Shown here in pieces: positions 30,686 through 35,213 of a stretch of DNA of 35,213 nucleotides. The notes under the pieces were generated by a model, which was given only the letters and a program-made list of their open reading frames with translations, was not told the DNA's origin and did not search any database. A program made the position numbers and the translations under genes. The stretch covers positions 1 through 35,213 of the forward strand of contig NZ_OLMK01000078.1 in the NCBI RefSeq assembly GCF_900290235.1, given 5' to 3'. The stretch comes from Streptomyces sp. MA5143a. GTDB taxonomy: Bacteria; Actinomycetota; Actinomycetes; Streptomycetales; Streptomycetaceae. Position 1 is the first letter of the stretch. Each line of letters starts with the position of its first letter.

Positions 30686-31674
30686 GACACGCCTCCCGTG
30701 CGGCGGCGCAACAGGTGGAAGGAGGCCAGGACCAGCAGGGCGGTGACGGCGAGGACGACGCCGGTCTCGACGAGCTGGAGCGGCCAGAAGTGGGACGCGG
30801 GGTGGTAGCCGCGGTAGTAGCCGACGACATCCTCTCCGGGCATGCATTCCGTGCTGACCATGCAGAGGTCGGGGACCCGGACACCGCCGGGGGTGATGCC
30901 GCCCACCTCGACGGTCATGCCGATGTAGGCGGGCTGGCCCTCGGCGGCCGTGGTCGTCGCGGTTCGCGCCGGCCACAGGTACGGCCGGACCAGTTCGAGC
31001 ACGTAGAGCAGACCGCCCATGGCGAAGAAGCCGTAGCCCATGGAGGCCAGGGAGCGGCGGGTGAGCAGGCCGATCAGGACGCCAGCGGCGAGGCCGAGCA
31101 GGACGTGGGCGACGGCGACGGGGCCGTTGGCGACGAAGATCTGACTGTCGTGCCACTGCCAGACGCCGGCCCCTTTCCACCGACTGTCGTGCGCCTGCCA
31201 CATGATCCGGTGCAGCTGGACCAGCAGTAGGGTCCCGGCGGTGAGCAGGCCCGCGGGGAGGGCCAGCTTGGCGGCGAGCCAGCGGGCCGGGGTGACGGAC
31301 TGGGTCCAGGCCAGTTTCGCCGTGCCGTTCTCCAGCTCCCGCCCGATCAGCGCGGCGCCCGCCCAGACGGCGACGAGCAGCGGCGCGATGTTGATGATCG
31401 CGGAGCCCAGGTACATGGCCGTGCCGTACAGCTCGATCGCGGGGGCGTTGAGGTTGCAGCCCTCGTCCACCACTCCGTTGTCGCAGCCTCCCGAGGTGTA
31501 CGCGGCCCAGGCGGCGTCGCCGCCCGGTACCCGGGCCCACAGCAGGCACCCGGCGGCCACGGCGACGAGGAGCGCCCAGAACCACACGGCCGCGGTGTGC
31601 AGGCGCAGCAGCGTCCAGGTCAGTCCGCGCGGGCCGCCTCTCGGGCGGGACGCGGTGGTCGTGAGGGCGGTCAC
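30682..31674 (-). CDS. ABC transporter permease, copy 2 of 4
   Basis: 330 aa, starting with GTG in a GTGA overlap with the stop of copy 1. Topology as for the others, with six helices and two large extracellular loops. The Cys pairs are SGGCDNGVVDEGC and DLCMVSTECMPGED. The core RELENGTAKLAWTQSVTPARW is kept. It shares a 55-bp identical block with copy 1 (31261-31315 here, 32241-32295 there) and another with copy 3 at the 3' end, so it carries sequence of both neighbours. Confidence 0.85.
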   Translation of the reverse strand: MTALTTTASRPRGGPRGLTWTLLRLHTAAVWFWALLVAVAAGCLLWARVPGGDAAWAAYTSGGCDNGVVDEGCNLNAPAIELYGTAMYLGSAIINIAPLLVAVWAGAALIGRELENGTAKLAWTQSVTPARWLAAKLALPAGLLTAGTLLLVQLHRIMWQAHDSRWKGAGVWQWHDSQIFVANGPVAVAHVLLGLAAGVLIGLLTRRSLASMGYGFFAMGGLLYVLELVRPYLWPARTATTTAAEGQPAYIGMTVEVGGITPGGVRVPDLCMVSTECMPGEDVVGYYRGYHPASHFWPLQLVETGVVLAVTALLVLASFHLLRRRTGGVS

Positions 31675-32657
31675 GCGGCGCCTCCCGTGCGGCGGCGCAG
31701 CAGGTGGAAGGAGGCGAGGACCAGCAGGGCGGTGACGGCGAGGACGATGCCGGTCTCGACGAGCTGGAGGGGCCAGAAGTGGGACGCGGGGTGGGACTGG
31801 GCCCAGTAGCCGACGACGTCGCTGCGGCCGCAGTCGACGTCCCCGCAGAGGACGTTGGAGATCCGGTCGCCCGAGGCGGTGATGACGCCATGGTCGACGA
31901 GCATGCCGGTCCACAGAGGCTCCGAGGCGGTCCCGCGTGCCTCCGCCACGGGCCACAGGTGGTGCCGGTTCCCCTGGAGGACGCCCACGAGGGCGGCCGT
32001 GCCCGCGAACCCGACGGCGAGCGCGGGCAGCGAACGGCCGAGCAGCAGGCCGGCCACCACGCCGACGGCCAGGGCGAGGAGGGCGTAGGCGGTGGCGAGG
32101 GTGCCGTTGCCCGTGAAGGTGGTGACGGCGAACCAGTCCCGGCTGACCACCGCGTCCCGCAGCGGCTCCTCCCGCCACCACACCAGGCGGTTCAGCAGGG
32201 TGAGCAGGACCGTCCCCGACACGATCAGGGCGGCCGGGACGGCCAGCTTGGCGGCGAGCCAGCGGGCCGGGGTGACGGACTGGGTCCAGGCCAGTCTCGC
32301 CGTGCCGCTCTCCAGCTCGCGGCCGATCAGCGAGGCGCCCGCCCAGGCCCCGATCAGGGCGGGGGCGACGGTCAGGACGGCGGAGCCCAGGGAGACGACC
32401 AGGTCGTAGTGCTGGTACGCGGTGCCCATCTCGCAGTAGTCGGTCTCCCGGCATCCGCTCTTGAGATAGGCGTCCCAGGCCGCGTCGAACCCCGGCCCCG
32501 CGGCCCAGAGCAGTCCGCCGCCGATGAGCGCCACCAGCAGTCCCCAGAACCACAGGGCCGACTGGTGCGGGCGCAGCACGGCACGGGCCAGGGCGCGGTC
32601 GGGGTGCGCGGGGCGGCGGTCCGATGCCCCGGCGTACACGGTGGTCACGGCGCTCAT
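31671..32657 (-). CDS. ABC transporter permease, copy 1 of 4
   Basis: 328 aa, ATG overlapping the ATPase stop by 4 bp. Six membrane helices. The first extracellular loop has KSGCRETDYCEMG and the last has VLCGDVDCGRSD, two Cys pairs again. Core segment RELESGTARLAWTQSVTPARW; C-terminus FHLLRRRTGGAA. As the gene next to the single ATPase it is probably the founding permease of the array. ABC-2-type permeases with large external loops act in export or in sensing of cell-wall-active compounds; which compound cannot be told. Confidence 0.85.
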   Translation of the reverse strand: MSAVTTVYAGASDRRPAHPDRALARAVLRPHQSALWFWGLLVALIGGGLLWAAGPGFDAAWDAYLKSGCRETDYCEMGTAYQHYDLVVSLGSAVLTVAPALIGAWAGASLIGRELESGTARLAWTQSVTPARWLAAKLAVPAALIVSGTVLLTLLNRLVWWREEPLRDAVVSRDWFAVTTFTGNGTLATAYALLALAVGVVAGLLLGRSLPALAVGFAGTAALVGVLQGNRHHLWPVAEARGTASEPLWTGMLVDHGVITASGDRISNVLCGDVDCGRSDVVGYWAQSHPASHFWPLQLVETGIVLAVTALLVLASFHLLRRRTGGAA

Positions 32658-33604
32658 ACGGAGGCTCCGCTGGTGCGCGTGCCGTTGGTCTCGCCGTCGC
32701 CGTTCCCGCCGTTGGCCTCCTTGTGGGCGTCCCCCTCGTCCGGGAGGGTGAGCGCCGGGGCGCCGGGGGCCCGCAGGTGGGCGAGGACCAGTTCCTCCAG
32801 GGTCGGCTCGTCGGTCTGCCAGCCGGCGGCGATCCGGCCCTCGGGCCGTATGAGCGCGGTGATCTGACGGCCGGTCGTACGGGACTCGACGACGGTGTGC
32901 GGGGCGAGGTCGCCGGTCGGGCCGGTGACCAGGGTGTGGGCGGCGATGAGCGCGTCGAGCGGGCCGGCCAGGCGGACGCGACCGCCGCCGAGGAGGAACA
33001 AGTGGTCGCAGGAGCCTTCGAGTTCGGCCACGACGTGCGAGGACATGACAACCGTGGTGCCGTGTTCGGCGGAGTCCGCGAGCAGGGTGCCCATCAGCTG
33101 GTGCCGGGCCAGCGGGTCGAGGTCGGCCATCGGCTCGTCCAGCAGCAGCAGTTCGGGCCGCTTGCCGAGGGCGAGGGCCAGCGCGACCCGGGTGCGCTGG
33201 CCGCCGGAGAGGGAGCGGATCTTGGAGCCGAAGTCCAGCCCGCCCTCCTCGACGATCCGCTCGGCCACGGCCGCGTCCCAGCGGCGGGGGTTCAGCTCGG
33301 CGCCCATGCGCAGGGTCTCGGCGACGGTGAGCTGCGGGTACAGGGGCTTGTCCTGGGCGACGTACGCCATGCGTTCGCGGGCCGCCGACGGGGTCGTGCC
33401 CAGCACGCTGATGCCGCCCTCGGTGGGCGCGAGCAGGCCGGCCGCGTGGGCCAGCAGGGTCGACTTGCCCGCGCCGTTCGGTCCGACGACCGCGCAGACG
33501 CGCCCCACCGGGAGCCGCAGCGTGCAGTCGCGCAGCGCCCAGCCCTTCTGTCGCCACCCGAACTTCTTGCCGAGTGCGGCCGCCTCGATGGCCGTGTCGG
33601 TCAT
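32654..33604 (-). CDS. ABC transporter ATP-binding protein
   Basis: 316 aa from the ATG at 33604, overlapping the GntR stop by 4 bp. Walker A is GPNGAGKST (residues 41-49), the signature is LSGGQRTRV and Walker B is LLLLDEP, followed by MADLDP and the switch His in VVMSSHVVAELE. After residue about 220 there is an accessory domain and a hydrophilic Gly/Asn/Thr-rich tail, as in exporters of the YtrB/CcmA-like type. One ATPase must serve four permeases, so alternative permease pairs are possible. Confidence 0.93.
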   Translation of the reverse strand: MTDTAIEAAALGKKFGWRQKGWALRDCTLRLPVGRVCAVVGPNGAGKSTLLAHAAGLLAPTEGGISVLGTTPSAARERMAYVAQDKPLYPQLTVAETLRMGAELNPRRWDAAVAERIVEEGGLDFGSKIRSLSGGQRTRVALALALGKRPELLLLDEPMADLDPLARHQLMGTLLADSAEHGTTVVMSSHVVAELEGSCDHLFLLGGGRVRLAGPLDALIAAHTLVTGPTGDLAPHTVVESRTTGRQITALIRPEGRIAAGWQTDEPTLEELVLAHLRAPGAPALTLPDEGDAHKEANGGNGDGETNGTRTSGASV

Positions 33605-33996
33605 GCCTCGTCCCCCTGATCTTCCTTGAAGTGTTCGTCCAGTACGGAGGTGAACAGCGCCTCGACGTCGCCCCGTTCGAGCCCGGTCTCCTTGGCCCGG
33701 ACGGTCCACCGGTCCAGCTCCTCGCGCAGCGGGGAGTCGACCGGATGGGCGCCCAACGACTTCCGTACGAAGGTGCCGAGGCCGCGGCGGGCCTCGACCA
33801 GGCCCTCGCGCTCCAGCTCGCGGTAGGCCTTCAGCACCGTGTTCGGGTTGATGGCGGTGGCCTCCACGACCTCGCGGGCCGTGGGGAGCTTGTCGCCGGG
33901 TTCCAACAGGCCGAGCCGCAGGGCCTGTTTGGTCTGCTGGACGATCTGCACATAGGTGGCGACACCGCTGCGCCGGTCGATGCGGTACTCGACCAC
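33601..33996 (-). CDS. GntR family regulator, YtrA subfamily
   Basis: 131 aa from the GTG at 33996, chosen because AAAGGGTGG lies about 8 nt upstream. A GTG at 34008 directly abuts that site. The N-terminal winged helix reads YVQIVQQTKQALRLGLLEPGDKLPTAREV, then INPNTVLKAYRELEREGLVEARRGLGTFV. The short C-terminal helical dimer region is typical of YtrA, which lacks a large ligand domain. YtrA proteins repress ABC transporter operons that respond to cell-wall antibiotics. It heads the operon and its own start region lies in a large palindrome. Confidence 0.93.
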   Translation of the reverse strand: MVEYRIDRRSGVATYVQIVQQTKQALRLGLLEPGDKLPTAREVVEATAINPNTVLKAYRELEREGLVEARRGLGTFVRKSLGAHPVDSPLREELDRWTVRAKETGLERGDVEALFTSVLDEHFKEDQGDEA

Positions 33997-34003
33997 TCGA
34001 ACA

Positions 34004-34039
34004 ACCACCCTTTCACTAATTGAGTAGTGAAAGGGTGGT
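34004..34039. promoter_or_regulatory. GntR/YtrA operator, 15-bp-arm inverted repeat
   Basis: ACCACCCTTTCACTA (34004-34018) and TAGTGAAAGGGTGGT (34025-34039) are exact inverted copies around ATTGAG. One arm contains the ribosome binding site of the GntR gene. The core CACTA...TAGTG spacing suits a dimeric winged-helix regulator. Autorepression of the whole GntR-ABC operon is the straightforward inference. The palindrome could also fold in RNA and hide the ribosome binding site. Confidence 0.8.
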
Positions 34040-34046
34040 GCAAGAG

Positions 34047-34074
34047 AGGGGGCGGTGTCAACACACCGCCCCCT
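34047..34074 (-). terminator. Terminator of mshD
   Basis: A perfect 12-bp stem (AGGGGGCGGTGT and complement) with a 4-nt loop. It follows mshD by about 60 bp in the direction of its transcription, and a CTCTCTT run comes next on that strand. It insulates mshD from the GntR operon on the same strand. Confidence 0.85.
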
Positions 34075-34133
34075 GCCCGTTTCCTGCCCGTGGACGACTT
34101 CCGCCGGGGGAGCCCCGGCCCCCGCCCCGTGCG

Positions 34134-35063
34134 TCAGGTTTCGCTGCGGTACATCAGATCCGTCTCGTACGTCACGAATCCGAGGCGTTCGTACACGGTC
34201 ACCGCCGCCTTGTTGTCCGCGTCGACGTAGAGCATGGCGGTGGGCAGGCCCTGCGCCGCCAGGTGACGCAGGCCGATCGTGGTGAGCGCCTTGCCGAGGC
34301 CGCCGCCCTGGGCGCCGGGGCGGACACCCACGACGTACACCTCGCCGAGCTGTTCGGCGGCGTGCACCTTCGTCCAGTGGAAGCCGGCGAGTTCGTCGCC
34401 GCGGAACGCCAGGAAGAAGCCGGCCGGGTCGAACCAGGGTTCGGCCTTGCGGTCGTCGAGGTCGCGCTGCGTGAGGGAGCCCTGTTCGGGGTGGTGGGCG
34501 AACGCCTCCGCGTTCGCGGCGAGCCAGGCCGCGTCGTCCTCGCCGGGCACGAACGCGCGGACGGTGACGCCCGCGGGGAGGACCGGCTCCGGGGGGTCGA
34601 AATCGGCCAGCGAGCGGCGCATCTGGCGCAGTTCGCGGAACAGGGTCAGGCCGAGGACCTGGGCGAGATGACGGGCCGCGGAGTGGCCGCCGTGCGCCCA
34701 GACGCGCAGCCGCTTGCCGGACTCGGCGAGCAGCGCCGAACCGAGGGCCCGCCCGTGGCCGTGGCCCCGGTGCGAGGGGTGCACGACGAGTTCGGCCGCG
34801 GGGGCCTCGACGGGGTCGGTGTCCTCCAGTTGGGCGTAGCCGACCAGGGTGTCGTCGACGCTGAGGAGGAGGTGGCGGACGCCCTCGCGGGGGCCGCCGC
34901 GGAGTTGGAGGCGCCCCTGCTCGGACACCGCGGGCTGGCCGTCGACCTGGGCGGCCTCGTCGAGGAGGTCGAGGACGGCCGCCCTCTGGTCGGGCGTGAG
35001 TTCCAGGCGGGTCTCGATACTGCGGGCGGCTGAGTGGGGCCGGGCGGCGTCGTCGCTGGTCAT
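34134..35063 (-). CDS. mshD: Mycothiol synthase (acetyltransferase MshD)
   Basis: 309 aa with two GNAT domains, the MshD layout. The N-terminal domain (about 1-140) has HPSHRGHGHGRALGSALL. The C-terminal, catalytic one (about 150-309) has VYVVGVRPGAQGGGLGKALT, then LYVDADNKAAVTVYERLGF and a final TDLMYR. EVYVVG and the acetyl-CoA loop G-x-G-G-L-G are intact. MshD acetylates the cysteine amine of Cys-GlcN-Ins to give mycothiol, the main low-molecular-weight thiol of actinobacteria. The ATG at 35063 has no clear ribosome binding site. Bases 35064-35213 upstream hold no gene I can support and should contain its promoter. Confidence 0.95.
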   Translation of the reverse strand: MTSDDAARPHSAARSIETRLELTPDQRAAVLDLLDEAAQVDGQPAVSEQGRLQLRGGPREGVRHLLLSVDDTLVGYAQLEDTDPVEAPAAELVVHPSHRGHGHGRALGSALLAESGKRLRVWAHGGHSAARHLAQVLGLTLFRELRQMRRSLADFDPPEPVLPAGVTVRAFVPGEDDAAWLAANAEAFAHHPEQGSLTQRDLDDRKAEPWFDPAGFFLAFRGDELAGFHWTKVHAAEQLGEVYVVGVRPGAQGGGLGKALTTIGLRHLAAQGLPTAMLYVDADNKAAVTVYERLGFVTYETDLMYRSET

Positions 35064-35213
35064 GGGTTCGAGAGTAGCCGGGGGCCGCGACGGGAGGGCG
35101 CCTCGGAACGGGGTCGGTTCCCCGGGGTGACGGGCGGGGGTAGGTGGATGGCCTGATCCCGCTCGCGTGGAGGGGCGGCGGGTGACGCGAACCGGCCTGC
35201 GTAGGCGGAGTGG

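Noticed and set aside
29696..31891. Very long minus-strand frames that seem to fuse neighbouring permeases
   Set aside because: The first parts are out-of-frame readings of the upstream gene. The true starts are the ATGA/GTGA overlaps, after which the membrane-helix pattern begins.
1..35213. CRISPR arrays, tRNA or rRNA genes, insertion sequences
   Set aside because: No regularly spaced repeats, no tRNA-like cloverleaf or rRNA sequence was recognised, and no transposase was seen on either strand.

Overview
The window looks like chromosomal DNA of a Streptomyces or a very close relative. GC content is very high, third codon positions are almost all G or C, many starts are GTG or TTG, and genes overlap by 4 bp. 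It carries mycothiol synthase, PHO-box-controlled pst genes, an actinobacterial CsoR, a DUF397 protein and a small gene with a rare TTA codon. From memory, the gene set matches the S. coelicolor region around SCO4126-SCO4151. That is recollection, not a search.

Layout. (1) 49-621: a GNAT acetyltransferase. (2) 610-8107, minus strand: a six-gene cassette resembling a stripped-down type IV secretion or conjugation machine. In transcription order it has a small two-helix pilin-like protein, a VirB8/TcpC-like protein, a VirB6/TrbL-like polytopic protein, VirB4 split into two genes, and a VirD4-like ATPase with a degenerate P-loop. No relaxase, integrase or attachment site is visible, so it looks like a resident chromosomal machine. 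(3) 8599-14439: a protein with two Imm49-like halves, a three-S1-domain protein, a TetR regulator with a clear operator, an orphan DUF397 protein, a membrane-anchored lytic transglycosylase/NlpC-P60 hydrolase (the type of wall enzyme that accompanies Gram-positive type IV systems) and a PAP2 phosphatase. (4) 14533-16101: a Tat-exported berberine-bridge-type flavoprotein oxidase.

(5) 16472-28670: a phosphate region. PHO boxes lead into pstS, a stem-loop, pstC-pstA-pstB, then convergent pit and its PhoU-like partner. Next come csoR with its operator, a small minus-strand gene, a lipoprotein, a 54-aa CxC protein containing a TTA codon, and an operon of polyphosphate kinase, a CHAD protein and a Nudix hydrolase. 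High-affinity uptake, low-affinity uptake and polyphosphate storage therefore sit side by side. (6) 28866-33996: an operon of a YtrA-type GntR regulator, one ABC ATPase and four paralogous permeases in tandem, all joined by 4-bp overlaps. A 15-bp-arm inverted repeat covers the regulator's start region. (7) 34134-35063: mshD, the last enzyme of mycothiol synthesis.

The most interesting items are the relaxase-less type IV-like cassette with its candidate wall hydrolase, the duplicated Imm49 protein without a toxin, the four-permease ABC array with near-identical DNA blocks, the TTA-containing probably leaderless small gene, and a palindrome shared by two cell-envelope gene promoters.
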